Origin: Neofusicoccum parvum
Taxonomy: Eukaryota; Ascomycota; Dothideomycetes; Botryosphaeriales; Botryosphaeriaceae
Assembly (NCBI GenBank): GCA_020912385.1
Contig: CP087206.1
Coordinates: 1-64,000, forward strand
Length of the DNA stretch: 64,000 bases
Direction of reading: 5' to 3'
Under the pieces are notes generated by a model. The model was not told where the DNA came from. It was given only the letters and a program-made list of their open reading frames with translations, and did not search any database. Of the stretch, positions 21,993-34,200 are shown piece after piece (the stretch's first letter is position 1; the number at the start of each line of letters is the position of its first letter). Made by a program: the position numbers and the translations under genes.

Positions 21993-23552
21993 CTACACAA
22001 TAGACACGTCAGCCTTCCGAGCATAATTGGGATGGCTCAAGATAAAACTTACTCTTGCTGTATCGATCGACTCGCCTTCCAGGCAATTAAGCAACCACGA
22101 CCGGTTGCTACCCTTAACTTGGAAGCCATCTGTGTAGTGCTGGGGTTTGAGACTGTACTGCGTCCCAAAAAGATGGCCAGTCCATTCCTTCTCTTTGTTG
22201 ACAAAGACATTTGTGAAGCCCCTTTCCTTCTGTTTGTCGTCATACATGACTCCAAGCTTCGCAACAAAATCCTTCTCGTTTGCAAAATGCTCGGTGTGGA
22301 GGACCTGTGCGGATCCGATCTTCCATTCGACGCTAGGATTGCCGAAGGTAAAGACACAAAGCCGCTCTCGCATGACCTTTTGGACGCTCTCCGAACCGCT
22401 CTTGAGAAGCTGCTCCAGCGCGAGGCGGAGGACAAGGCAGCCCTGGGAATGCGCAACCATAACGACGTACTTGTAGGTAGCCCCATCGTCCGCTTTCACC
22501 AGCGCATCCTCCAACTGGTTCACCAGTGCGATTTGAGCTGCCCTGCTGCTCGCCGTCGTTTGCACGATGCACTTCTGGCTCTCGGCGCATCGGTAGCCAT
22601 AACGGGTCCTCTGGCCTGCGCATTCGATAAGGTCCCACAAGATGCCGTCACCCCTGTTGTACACGCCTGTCACATCTCGGGAGAACCGTTTCGCCAATTT
22701 TCTACAGGCGAGATGCAGCCAGAAGAGTTCAGTGCCGACGCCGTTGACAAACAACCATTTCTCGTCTGTGATTCTCGCTTTGTTGTCATTCCCATCCCCT
22801 GACGCCTCGTTGGGTGATGTGTCCGCATGCTCGCTCATTGTAATACCCGGTTCCCCTACTCCTGAGTCTCGACGCCTTCCTTTCGCTGATGTGTCGGAAA
22901 TTGCCGATACGGTCTGAGATCCCGAGGGAGTGACTTCGATGATAGTCCCGGAGTGAAAGGTGTCGGTGGCGAGCTGGGTGTGTGCGCTTATGTCGATATT
23001 CTCGAAGCTAAGGGGTTCCGCAACATTTGTAAAGAGGTAGACGAGTGATTTGACCAGTCTCTGGGCCTGACACAGTAGGGCGTGTTGGTTCATAGGCATT
23101 GAGATGTCTAGTTCGTTGTCGGTCCCGTGCTCCTCCAGCAGATCGCGCTGCCCGTCCAACGAGGTGGACTTGACGTAGCACTTAGCGCACTCGACGATGT
23201 CGACGATGAAGTTGACCAGCTCGTGGCGCTGCGTCCACAGGAAGCTGATGGTCAGCTCGTTGAGCTTGTTGCTCATCACGCCGTCCCTAACGACATTGAG
23301 CTGGCCCACCTTCTTCACAATTGCCGAGAGCACCGTCCGCGTCACCTGTCCCAGCGAGTGAAGTAGGACGCTGGGGCTGAGTCTGTTCAGAGCTGAGGAA
23401 AGGCCGTCCATGAATTTCCTCAGCGAATCTGCGCTGACCTTGTTGATCACGTCCGTCCCGATGCTCATGACTTTGTCCGCGCCATCGCCTGCTTTGATGA
23501 ATCTTCCCACAGCATCCAAAGTGGCCGCTACGGGGAGACGGAATATGTTCAT
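21993..23552 (-). CDS. Alpha/beta-hydrolase-fold protein, function unknown
   Basis: A single uninterrupted frame of 519 residues. The C-terminal half matches a fungal family of lipase-like hydrolases: WLFVNGVGTELFWLHLACRKL (263-283), GVYNRGDGILWDLIEC, then the nucleophile elbow VMVAHSQG with Ser369, TFGNPS, HTEHFANEKDFV and WTGHLFGTQY. Asp428 and His460 are plausible triad partners. The N-terminal 260 residues have amphipathic helices and a Ser/Thr-rich linker (200-260) but no domain I know. No signal peptide or membrane segment is evident. The substrate is unknown. It stands alone between a LINE relic and a copia element, and the frame is intact. Confidence 0.8.
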   Translation of the reverse strand: MNIFRLPVAATLDAVGRFIKAGDGADKVMSIGTDVINKVSADSLRKFMDGLSSALNRLSPSVLLHSLGQVTRTVLSAIVKKVGQLNVVRDGVMSNKLNELTISFLWTQRHELVNFIVDIVECAKCYVKSTSLDGQRDLLEEHGTDNELDISMPMNQHALLCQAQRLVKSLVYLFTNVAEPLSFENIDISAHTQLATDTFHSGTIIEVTPSGSQTVSAISDTSAKGRRRDSGVGEPGITMSEHADTSPNEASGDGNDNKARITDEKWLFVNGVGTELFWLHLACRKLAKRFSRDVTGVYNRGDGILWDLIECAGQRTRYGYRCAESQKCIVQTTASSRAAQIALVNQLEDALVKADDGATYKYVVMVAHSQGCLVLRLALEQLLKSGSESVQKVMRERLCVFTFGNPSVEWKIGSAQVLHTEHFANEKDFVAKLGVMYDDKQKERGFTNVFVNKEKEWTGHLFGTQYSLKPQHYTDGFQVKGSNRSWLLNCLEGESIDTARVSFILSHPNYARKADVSIV

Positions 23553-24176
23553 AGCGGAAACGGGTGCCGGACGAGTGGGCGGCTTGCAGGTGCGAGTAGA
23601 TTGATGGCGGGGTGGATGGCGCTCAAAGCAATTGGTCGTAGCTGATCAGCTGCGAAACTGTGCTTTAGGTAAATAGAAGTATCAAAGTGTAGAGCAAGGA
23701 TCAGAAAATGCTGGTGCGAAAGCGATGTAGATGGATGCAGTCCGATCACTTGAAAATAAGTTCAGAGTGTCCGGGCACGCTGTTAGACATTCACCGTCAG
23801 TATCATTTAAGTAAAATCATCGCCCACTGTACCTCACGATTCAGCAATTTTCTCTCACATGCAGTAACGCCTGTACTGGCGGCAGGATGTTGGGGCCAGG
23901 GGCGGCGATCAGGGCGGCGATCTCGCTGTTTTCAGACTCATAGTAACTCCACCTCAGCTGGACAGCCGCAAACGAACAACGCTGACGCACTCTCCATCCC
24001 TTCGTTCAGCACGTGAATATCATAAATCCGGTGAACAGTCTGATTGGGAATGCCCGGGCCTAACCGAGGTGTCTGAGTATAGTCTAACCGAGATGCCTGT
24101 CACTATGGGCTCACAAGTAGGTGCCCTACTTACGGGAAAAGAATGAGCCCGACCCTACTTACGAAAATAATTATGG
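23553..24176. other. Hydrolase upstream region, no gene seen
   Basis: Promoter side of the hydrolase gene and the pre-insertion flank of the copia element. No coding or RNA feature supported. Confidence 0.6.
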
Positions 24177-24181
24177 TATTC
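24177..24181. repeat. Copia target-site duplication, left copy
   Basis: TATTC directly before the 5' LTR; the same five bases follow the 3' LTR at 29540-29544. Confidence 0.9.
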
Positions 24182-24471
24182 TGTCAACCAGAATCCCCTT
24201 ATTTCTCAGGCAGCACTTGTTGTTTAGTTTTAGTTACTACAATCTCTCGAAGATTCTACCGGAGAAGAGGAGGGCATTAATTTGCCACTGTTCATGCCCA
24301 ATACCCTCGGATATCACTTCCTCGGATACACTCATTTCCTCGGTTATGTCAGCTCAGATTTATGTATTTAAGGACACTCATTTTTCCTTCACTGAGAAGG
24401 ACAGGCAGAAATTCAGTTCTTTCTTCTGACCTCACACAGTTCAGGACCTGAAGTCCACCCACAGTTCAACA
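24182..24471 (+). repeat. 5' LTR of copia element
   Basis: 290 bp, starting TGTCAACC and ending TTCAACA (TG...CA ends). A TATA-like TATTTAAG near 24365 may belong to the element promoter. It differs from the 3' LTR only at 24278, where TAA replaces CAA. Confidence 0.95.
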
Positions 24472-24487
24472 GTTATGAGCCCGGCTA
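24472..24487 (+). other. Primer-binding site (half initiator tRNA-Met type)
   Basis: GTTATGAGCCCGGCTA starts directly after the 5' LTR. Its complement contains CTCATAAC, the anticodon loop sequence of initiator tRNA-Met, so priming by an internally cleaved initiator tRNA, as in Drosophila copia, is likely. This is inferred from the sequence match. Confidence 0.65.
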
Positions 24488-24580
24488 TCGCATCCAATGC
24501 GTAGACCAAACAAAGAGTAAGGAATTACTCCCCAAAAAAAAAAACTAACAATCAGAATTCCAGAACAAGACCATTCAGCT

Positions 24581-27500
24581 ATGACGGAATCAACCAAGAA
24601 AACCGTCATTCTCAGCCGACCTTCAGACTGGGACAACTGGCTGTACCTTGTACGCTCACGAGCTAAGGCTCTAGGCATTTGGGAAGCCGTTGATCCTGAA
24701 AAGACTACACGACCCGATCAGATTCCGGATCCCGGTGATTTACCGCCGTTGCCACCGGATGACGATGCTCAAGGACAAGAACGATTCAAGACCCAGTACA
24801 CCATCTATCGATATAAGATTAACGTCTACGATAGACGTCAGAAGGCTCTTACGGAACTCACTACCTACATCCAAGAGTCGATTTCAACAACCAATCTTTC
24901 TTTCATCACGTTAGAAGAACCTCATCCATGGGACATTCTCCGAGCACTCAAGAAACGCCTTGCACCAACAGATCAAGCTAGACTGCTTGAGCTTGAGCAT
25001 CAATACCATCAACTATGCAAGCCTCCACGAAGTCAAAATATTGAATCCTGGCTTCAGCAATGGGAAAAGCTCTACACCGAGGCAAAGAAACACAATCTAG
25101 CCGAAGTGTCAGATAATCGACCGACCCGAGACTTCCTCCTTACACTTAAGCCGATCGAACCTCAATTCGTCAGCACCTACCAAATCAAGAATCTCGATCC
25201 AGCAACCCGCGTTACGGATCTCTATGACATGATCGAGAAGTTCCGCCAATACTACCGAGAAAACCAGTCAATCAAGGCTCAGAAGACTGAGGGAACCCAC
25301 TCAGCATTCCCCGCTAACTTTCGAGGCAAACAGGTTAAAACGGCACCTCTCTGTCCCTGCGGAATCCACCACTGGGCCACAGAATGCTGGTATCTCAACC
25401 CACACGCCGAAGGAAGGCCCAAGAACTTCAAGCCAAATCCTGAAACCCAAGCTAAAGTTCAGGAGAAGCTTCAGGACCCGAAATTCAAGGAAATCATCAC
25501 TAAGGCACTCGAAAAAAACAAGAGGATCCAGCAATACAAACAACAGAAGGATCAAACCCAATCCGAGAAACAAGACCAACCCACTCAACCTTAAGATGCA
25601 CAGCCTATATTAATGACGGCAACCTACCACTCTTTCGCAGCTCAGAGTAGTCGCCTATTCAACTCCTAGATTCTCGACTCTGGAACCGACGTCCACGTAT
25701 GCAACCAATCAATGATACACAGATTCAAGGAAACCAGAAAGGCCAGACCCGACGAGACCCTTGGATCAGGCAACCAAGCTATACCAATTCAAGCCTGGGG
25801 AACCGTCGATATCTCCGCTAAAACACAGATCGGCCAGAGAACGATTACGCTCAACAACGTTGCCTTCATTCCATCCTTCTTGACGAACCTTGTATCGATG
25901 AGCATTGCAGTCAGCAAGAAAATCTACTGGGATACCCAGAATATGCAGCTCATCCACCAAGGGAAACATCTTTGCAAAGTTCAACAACATCAAGGACACT
26001 TCCTACTAGAATACAATTCCAATTCAGAATACCAAGGACATGCAGCATTCCCAGCAACCATTCGTAAATCATCAGCCGAAAAATGGCATCAGATCCTTGC
26101 ACACGCCAACCCAGAGGTCATCCAACATCTCGAGGAAAACACAGAAGGAGTATTAGTGATCAAAGAACCTCCAGCTCCAAAGACAATTCAATGCCAACCC
26201 TGTGTACTTTCAAAATCCCAGAGGATTATCTCACGAGAAACGACCAGAGAAGAAGACTCCGACGAAGCATTCCACCGAGTTTCATTCGACCTGCTCCAAA
26301 TTCAGAAGGGATACAACCAAGATAAATGGACATCCCACTTCGCCTGCGTCAAGACGGATTTCACCTTCGCCTTCACCCATCCAAACAAATCAGACGCCCA
26401 GGACATAATTGAATTCATCGTTAAATTCGTCAAAACCCGCTATAAGCGTCAGATTGTTTTCTTCAGGACCGATGGCGAGCGAACTATTGGAACAGAAACC
26501 AAGTCCTTTCTCCAATCAGAAGGAATCACCCTTGAAACTTCAGCTCCCGCCACGCCTGAACAGAACGGACACGCCGAGAGATCAGGAGGCGTGATCCTAT
26601 CTAAGGCAAGAGCTATGAGAATTGGAGCAAATCTTCCGCAATCACTATGGCCAGAAATTATCAGAACAGCTGGATATATTCACAATCGTACACCAATGGC
26701 CAAGCTGAACTGGAAAACCCCATTCGAGGCGGTGACAGGCAAGAAACCAAATCTCTCCTATCTTCGTATCTACGGCTGTAGAGCGTACGCGCACAAGAAG
26801 GGAATTCCACGAAGCCAGAAACTTGCAGAGAAAGCACACCTTGGACACCTTATTGGATACGACTCCACCAACATCTTTCGAATCTGGATTCCAAGCCAAT
26901 ACAAGGTCATTCGAACCAGAGATGTCAGATTCAATGAGGACGAGTTCTACCGACCAGAAGACCCAGATCTAACGCAACTCCTCCAAGAAGAAGCCTCAGA
27001 AATTATCCAAACACTCGAAATTCAGCCTTCAACCAACCAACAAACCGATGAACCTGAATCTAAAGAAGACGAGCTAGAAACTACCCACGAAGGCGAGACG
27101 ATCCCAAATCCAATAACTCGACACCAGGACTCTGGAGAAAACCAACAACTACCATCACCAGACCCATCAGTCGCAACAAGCCAGCAAAGACAAACACAAC
27201 CTAGTCCAGAATCAGAAGTTCAACCAATAAGAAGACTTCCGCAACTTCTTCCAGCCCAATACGATACACCACCACAACCAGGAGCAGCCCCAGGAAACAT
27301 CGCTCCCCGAGGAGCAGAGATATCAGGTACGATCACACAAGAAACTATCATGCCTGAAGGGGGTGAGAGCAGCAAACGTAGCACACGGAACCCAAATCCC
27401 CAGCTACAAGAAAACCCATTCAAGAAACCAAGAAAGCCACGGAAACAAGGATACGCCGTAGCACTCGATGAGATTCAAGAAATCCCGAACTCTCCCTACT

Positions 27501-29185
27501 TCAGTGCATTTTCAGCCGCAATCAACACTCCAGGAAACCCACCAAGAATCCACAGAGACCAATTACCACCGGAACCACGAACCTTCAGGGAAATGCTCCA
27601 ACACCCACTTGCGTCAGGATTCATCCCAGCCCTGAAGATCGAAACCAGAAATCTTATCAAAACTGGAACCTGGAAACTTGTCAAGCGTCATGTTGCCACA
27701 CAAGCCGGCAAGAAAGTTATCCCTCTTACCTGGGTTTTCAAGTACAAATTCGACACCGAGGGATATCTGATTAAATTCAAAGCTAGACTCTGCGTCCGCG
27801 GCGATCTGCAATTTACCGAACAGGACACGTATGCAGCAACTTTAGCCGCCCAGACTTTTCGGAGCATCATGGCAATCACGGCAGCCTTCGACCTTGAATC
27901 ACGACAATATGATATGATAAATGCCTTCGTTAATAGTCCAATCGATGAAGACACCTACTGCGAACTCCTAGAAGGACTCGAACTACTCGAAGAATTCCAG
28001 AACCTTCAACTAGGACTCATTATTCAACTTCTTCGAGCCCTATACGGCCTTAAACAATCACCAGCCCTATGGAGCAACCATCTTTCGACAACACTTCAAG
28101 ACCTCGGACTTGTACAAGTTCCAGGAGTAAACTGTCTATTCTCAAACGAGGCAATGATTTTATTCTTCTTTGTAGATGATATTGCAATCGTTTACCCAAA
28201 GGAATATACACGTCAAATCGATGAATTTCAGCACAAACTCTCCAATATCTACGAAATGCGAATCCTTGGCGAACTCGAATGGTTTCTCAACATCAGAATC
28301 ATCAGGGATAGACTACAGAGAAAGCTCTGGCTCTGTCAGGACTCATACATCGAGAAACTAGCCGCCAAATTCAATATCAATCAGGATAAGCAACCAAAAA
28401 CACCACTCCCAGTCGAAGACATACAACCGTCAATCAATCAAGCTATAACTCAGGAAATCTACACGTACTAACAGAAGATTGGATCTATCAATTTCGCCGC
28501 AGTTATTACACGTCCAGATATTGCACAAGCAGCCTCAAGACTTGCGGAATATCTCTAGAATCCCTCTGAGCGTCATCAACAACTGGCCACACGCGTAATT
28601 GAATACTTGGTCTCAACCAAACACCTCGCAATCGAATTCAACGGCATCTGCAGCTCGCAGCAAACAGTCTTCCTATCAAGCAGCGACGCATCATTTGCTA
28701 ATGATCAGGAAACTCGAAAGTCATCTCAGGGATACATCTTTCAGCTATTCAATGGACCAATCGATTGGAAGGCCAACAAGCAGAGAACAGTCACTACCTC
28801 AAGCACAGAAGCCGAATTTCTTTCACTCTCTGATACGGCAAGGCAACTTCTTTGGTGGGAACGCCTATTTAAGCACATTCAATTCGATCCAGACCACCAT
28901 CTGTTTATCCAATGCGACAACCGCCAAACGATCCGACTTTTAGACGAGTCCTCTCCTAAACTAACGACGAAGCTACGCCACGTCGATATCCACCAATATT
29001 GGCTTCGTCAAGAGATTCAGAACAAGCGAATCAGGCTTCAATGGACTCCATCAGCCGAAATGATCGCAGATGGACTTACTAAGGCTTTGCCTACACAACG
29101 CTTTCAGCAATTCGTTAAGCAACTACATCTTGTCAACATCAAGGATTTGATCTCTCAGAAACCCAAAGATACTCTTTCAGATTGA
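24581..29185 (+). pseudogene. Copia gag-pol polyprotein with four stops
   Basis: One continuous + frame of 1535 codons. Gag (24581-25591) has a CPCGIHHWATEC zinc knuckle; protease LDSGTD (25670-25690); integrase HHCC with WHQILAHANPEV and CQPC, then the acidic core around FRTDGE and PEQNGHAERSGG; reverse transcriptase with WVFKYK, KARLCVRGD, YDMINAFVNS, LYGLKQSPALW and the FFVDDIAIV active site (near 28165); RNase H with SSDASFAND and STEAEFLSLSD. Stops sit at 25592 (TAA), 25667 (TAG), 28469 (TAA) and 28556 (TAG). Each is one transition from CAA, CAG or TGG and replaces a residue expected there in the family (for example Trp before ILDSGTD). The frame never shifts. Confidence 0.9.
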
Positions 29186-29240
29186 ATTTACTTTCACACG
29201 AGTTTCAAGAGTCACAACAAGCACCAGACTACTTATTGTG

Positions 29241-29249
29241 AAGGGGGTG
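29241..29249 (+). other. Polypurine tract
   Basis: AAGGGGGTG immediately precedes the 3' LTR, the expected site for plus-strand priming. Confidence 0.8.
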
Positions 29250-29539
29250 TGTCAACCAGAATCCCCTTATTTCTCAGGCAGCACTTGTTGTTTAGTTTTA
29301 GTTACTACAATCTCTCGAAGATTCTACCGGAGAAGAGGAGGGCATCAATTTGCCACTGTTCATGCCCAATACCCTCGGATATCACTTCCTCGGATACACT
29401 CATTTCCTCGGTTATGTCAGCTCAGATTTATGTATTTAAGGACACTCATTTTTCCTTCACTGAGAAGGACAGGCAGAAATTCAGTTCTTTCTTCTGACCT
29501 CACACAGTTCAGGACCTGAAGTCCACCCACAGTTCAACA
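29250..29539 (+). repeat. 3' LTR of copia element
   Basis: 290 bp, identical to the 5' LTR except C at 29346. It is followed by TATTC (29540-29544), the right target-site copy. Confidence 0.95.
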
Positions 29540-29662
29540 TATTCTATATTACGGTACAGCCTGTATAAAAGAAAGAAGACAAACGAGATGAAGAAGTAGA
29601 ATACTTTCATAATACAAGACCTTCTCACTTTATTTCTTATCTTGCTCGTCTTCCACACCTTT

Positions 29663-30403
29663 CTAGATTTCATCGTCAGGGAAAGAAAGAAACAACCTCT
29701 CCCGGTCTGGAGCAATAATACCCTCCCTCGCGTGCTCTTCCAACACCACCTTTCGCCACGCCTCGACGCTTTCAAAGTACTCGCCTCCACACTCTCCTAT
29801 AACCCTACACCTCTCCTCCATAGTCCGCGCCGCGCTCACCCTGACGCTTCGTCGACTCTGCTCCAACATCCTTTCCCTCGTCGTCGCCCTATCACCATCT
29901 ACCCGCCTCTCCCGCACCTGCGAGACGCGATACACCCAGACACCACCACCCGCATCCACCCCGCCCTCAAACCCCACCGCCACGACGCCCGTGACCCGCC
30001 ACCCGCAGCGCGGCCTCTTGTCCTCGCACGCGAGCGCCCGCTCCTCCTCGCCGCCCAGCCACCATTCGGCGCCGAGCAGCCGCAAGCGCTCGCAGAAGGC
30101 CTCCTCCTCATCGACTGCATCTAGTCCGGACGGCGGTGCGACTTCGTCGGCCGGGATGGCGGGCAGCCCCAGGAATTCGAGGTCAACGGGGGCCACGGCT
30201 TGGGGAAGTAGTAGTGTGCCGCCTGCGCGAGGGGGGTGGCCGTAGACGTGCGGGTGCGGCGTTAGTGTTAGCCGCATGCGCGGGGGTGGCGGGTCTTGCG
30301 GGCAGCTGGGCCGCTCGTCCTCGTCCTCTGGCGCAGGCGGTGGTGGGATGGGGCGGGGTGAGGAGGACGAGGACGATGGGAACAGGCGGCCGAGGAAGGA
30401 CAT
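29663..30403 (-). CDS. Hypothetical protein, Pro-rich N-terminus
   Basis: A 246-residue intronless frame with GC-rich, coding-like composition, in contrast to the AT-rich DNA on both sides. It begins MSFLGRLFPS, has a Ser/Pro-rich, acidic first 60 residues, then a more ordered region with RMRLTLTPHPHVYGHPP, GAEWWLGGEEE, CGWRVTGVVAVGFEGG and a charged C-terminal helix (WRKVVLEEHAREGI). No signal peptide, membrane segment or domain that I recognise. It starts head to head with the GH71 gene 815 bp away. Function unknown; the composition and length make a real gene likely. Confidence 0.6.
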   Translation of the reverse strand: MSFLGRLFPSSSSSSPRPIPPPPAPEDEDERPSCPQDPPPPRMRLTLTPHPHVYGHPPRAGGTLLLPQAVAPVDLEFLGLPAIPADEVAPPSGLDAVDEEEAFCERLRLLGAEWWLGGEEERALACEDKRPRCGWRVTGVVAVGFEGGVDAGGGVWVYRVSQVRERRVDGDRATTRERMLEQSRRSVRVSAARTMEERCRVIGECGGEYFESVEAWRKVVLEEHAREGIIAPDRERLFLSFPDDEI

Positions 30404-31218
30404 GTTTTTTTCGGTTGCCTTTGCTGTCGGGATGTGGCTGTGTTTACAGCAGGAGGTGAGGGCTGTGTGTGCGGCTGAATGCTTCTAATAGTAGTGCTTT
30501 ATCGGTAGCTGGTGCCCGGAGAAAAGCGTTGGTCAGGACAGCTGGCACGCGAGATGGATGTTGTGCGGCGAAGTACGTACGGAAGGTCCGAAGGATTTTT
30601 CCGCCGTGCCGCAGCGGCACAGCCCTCCGTACTTGCAGATAGCACATGCTCTCGAGAAACATCAACCACCAAAAGAAATAATGACGCATCTGCAAACTCG
30701 GCCTCTGCTGAAATGCAGTTTTCTTGTATATTAGACGACCAGGTGGCTCTGAAGAGTTTGCAACTGGTTTGGAGCGCCGATTCAGTGCCCAATGTCACGT
30801 ATTCATAAGTGGCAACATCCAACTTTCCGCGCCGCAGCTGCTCTCCGCCGCAAGCTTGGCAAATTTGAATTTCTGCGGCCGCATGACACCAAAGAAACAA
30901 CACTAGCAATCATTCTCTAGCCGAACACCAAATTTAAGTATCGTCGACTGCCCGTTTCGGCGACCAGAAGCGACAGCGGCACAGTTATGAAGGATCTCTC
31001 ATTTCCTCGGGCCTCCGGTATCCACCGTTGGATGCTTCATCAGGCCGAAAGTGGAGCAGCTGGTGATGTTGGTGTTGCTTCCTCGCCGCAGGGCTTCGGA
31101 CATTGGCAAGTGTGTCGTGATGTAGGGGCGTGGTTGGACTTGGGGAGCTGTACAAAAGGTGATGGAAGGGTACATTTTACCATCAATCACATAACCTCAC
31201 TCATCACTCCCCATTACC
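30404..31218. promoter_or_regulatory. Divergent intergenic region
   Basis: Lies between the start codons of the hypothetical gene (minus) and the GH71 gene (plus). No motif could be assigned. Open frames here on both strands lack support. Confidence 0.45.
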
Positions 31219-34200
31219 ATGACTTTCAATATAGCTGCACTGGTATCTTTTCTTATCTTCACTATCGCGGAATTGGGAACAGCCAAGGCCGTAACTAAAG
31301 GTGTTTTTGCCCACTATATGGTAGAAGAACTCCCCGTTGCTTCATCCAAGAGTTCACTGACCACATACGCAGGTTGGAACTGTGTACGAAGACCATGCTC
31401 ACCAAGACATCAAGGATGCTTTCGCCATGGGGCTTGACGGGTTTGCACTGAACATTGGTGACCCATCCCAGGACTTTGTACGCCAGACGCTAGGCTACCT
31501 TTTCGACTACGCCCGTGACAACTACCCCGAATTCAGGCTCTTTATCAGCATCGACTTATGGGCTGCCGGGTCTGCTAAGAAAGGGCTCGACGACTTCGAC
31601 GATATCCTCAGGGACTTCATGGGTCATGACGCTTACTACAAAGGCCCGAATGGATACCCCTTTATTAGCACCTTTAGCGACAGTGGTCTCCATGACGACG
31701 TTTGGGTGGCTGGAGGGAAAAATGGGCCAACGAGATTTATTTTGTCCCTGACTTTGACGGAACCGAGGGCTACTACTTGTCAGACCCGGGCTGGTGGGAG
31801 TACTGGGGGGACGTGGTCGATGGCATCTTCAGCTGGGAATCGACTTGGCCGGTACGAGGCAAGAGCGACACTTCTGCCTTCAAGAACGACTCGTGGGTCA
31901 GGGAAGGAGCATTTTCCAACGACAAGTCCTACATGCTTGGTATATATTCCAACGAAGCCAAGGTTTCTGCTCGCTGACATTGGGCAATCTAGGCATGAGC
32001 ATGCTGCAATACAAGAACTCAGTTGGTTTTACAAGCCCCTAATTTGACTGAGAAACTAACCAGATTCAGTACGAGACGAATCTCTATCGAGCTGGCGAAG
32101 ACAACCTGTCTTGGAGGATTTTCAACCTTCAAAACATGGCTCCGAAGCCAGAGTTTATTGAGATTATGACCTGGGTAAGAGATCCGCAAGAACACAGGAG
32201 CACGTGGTTGATTCGATGAAGAACGACGGCCCTGAAAGCCACTGCATTGGCAACATCTGGCCGGAGCAGAACAACGAAGCCGACCCGACAAGATACGCCA
32301 CGCAGGCTGACTTCCCCCACAACGGCATCCGGCCGCTGCTTGCATCAGTCATCGACTCCGTAAAGGAGGCGAAAGAGATCATGGAGCCCCCAACCGGCTT
32401 CGACGCCGTCGGCGCGCTGTGGTTCAAGCCCATACACTCCAGCACTGTGTGCCCCGAGACGGACGAGCTCTACAGCCAGAAGCCGGACGGCTACGCCACG
32501 GCCGACGATGTCCTCTCGTGGGCCGTCATCGTCAGCTCCATTGGCGGGCCTTACAGCATCCGCGGCTTCAGCGGCGGCGAGGAGCTGCAGACGTTCTACC
32601 TGACGCCCGGCTACAACTTCGGCACCTTTTCCACCTTGCAAGAGGGCGAGCAGCGCATGGAGCTGCTCGACCCCAACGGCAACGTCATCATGGCCGCAGC
32701 AGGCGGCCGCTGCGTCACGTCGACCTGCCCAGACGGCATCTACAATCTCAACCCTGTCATCCTCGAGCTTACGGCTGATGTCTCACAGAAGACGTGTAAC
32801 GAGCCTGTCACTGACATCTATCCACCCGTATCTACAGCCGCAACAGCTGGAACAAAACTTTTTGGTTTCAAGTATGTTTGTGCTTAGCTCTACTTTTACG
32901 CCGTCGCGCTTGCTGATCCGTAGTAGAGAATGCACATCAGGGGAGAAGAAAGCGATCCAGCAGGCGTACGACGATTACAAGAAATTAACAAATCAGAAAG
33001 GGGTAGTTAGCAGCATTGATTGGAACAGTGCGGCCGCTCTCGAGCTCTTGGGGCCTGCCGGTATGAAACAATACTCCGCCTACCCACCTGCTGGAGACTG
33101 ACTGGAAATCAGCCGAGAACAAGTTTCAGCGTGATCAACTCCAAGACGTCATGTATAAGGCGTCCACAGTCTACCCTGGATTCGCACTGAACCCGTGGCA
33201 GAACTGGATCAAGGCATAATATGGCTTACTTCTCCCTTTCACTCCCGAGGCTAATGAGAATCAGGTACGATGCGATGATCCAAGGCAAAGGTGCCCCCGG
33301 TGTGCCCCGCCAGGCACATTAAACGCCTACTCCCTTAACAGAGACCCAAACGAACCCAAATACCCCATGGTCAATTTCTGCCCGAGATTCTTCACAATGA
33401 GCTCCCTGGACACGCGGGTGAACATGCTTGCAAAGGCGAAAACACGGCTCAAGTACAGATTGGACAAGTACGAGAACCAGGGTAAAGCGAGATTCCTCCT
33501 TCTCGTCGACTGCGCTGACATGAGCAGCATCAACACTGCACCACGAGCTCTTCCATCTCGACTTCGTCGCCGATTCGAAGGACAACATGCCAAACCCCAA
33601 AGTCATAGATTTAACCATCCAGTGGAGGGGGTTGCAAGGCACAACACCCGTGATCGGGAGCGGAAAAGCATACGGGCCCGAGCGATGCAAACTCATAGCG
33701 CGGCTAGACTCCAAGCAGCTCAATGGCAATCCCGCTGGCTACTACGTGCAGCGCAACGGTGCGTGCTTTCCGTACGATTTTGGAGCGGGGCTGACTTTTT
33801 CCACTTCTAATGCAGCCGACAACCTCATTTTCTTTGCCCTGGCGAGATACATCCAGTCCAAAACCGGAGAGTAAGTCCTTGCCAGCCAATACTGCGGACA
33901 CTTGCTCGTGTACTCAATCCGCATGCAGTTATCCATACCTTCCCGTCGTGAGGAACAAGGAACTCGATTCGGACCCGTGGGATCCTCCTACCGCGACGGT
34001 CGAGTACGCCACCCAGGAAGGCCAGCTCGTCATTGCCGGACTAGACGAAGATGCCGATCTGAGTGGCTCCGACAATTGCTCGGATTACGGGTTTGAAGAT
34101 GCCGATGAGGGCGGCGAGAGCCTGAATTTGACGGCTCTGACTGGTCTGACCGAGTACCCGGCTGACTACCAGGAGGATCTCGCCGTTTTCTTGGAGTCAA

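Larger units (their letters stand above)
24182..29539 (+). mobile_element. Ty1/copia LTR retrotransposon, full length
   Basis: A 5358-bp element bounded by 290-bp LTRs and a 5-bp target duplication. It keeps a primer-binding site, a polypurine tract and one gag-pol frame in the order Gag, protease, integrase, reverse transcriptase, RNase H, which is the copia order. The LTRs differ at one of 290 positions (T at 24278, C at 29346), so insertion was recent. The coding frame has four stop codons that fit light RIP, so the copy is non-autonomous now. Confidence 0.95.

Noticed and set aside
32885..32887. TAG as the true end of the GH71 gene
   Set aside because: A good GT-AG intron removes it and joins two domains in phase; kept as the main alternative pending transcript evidence.
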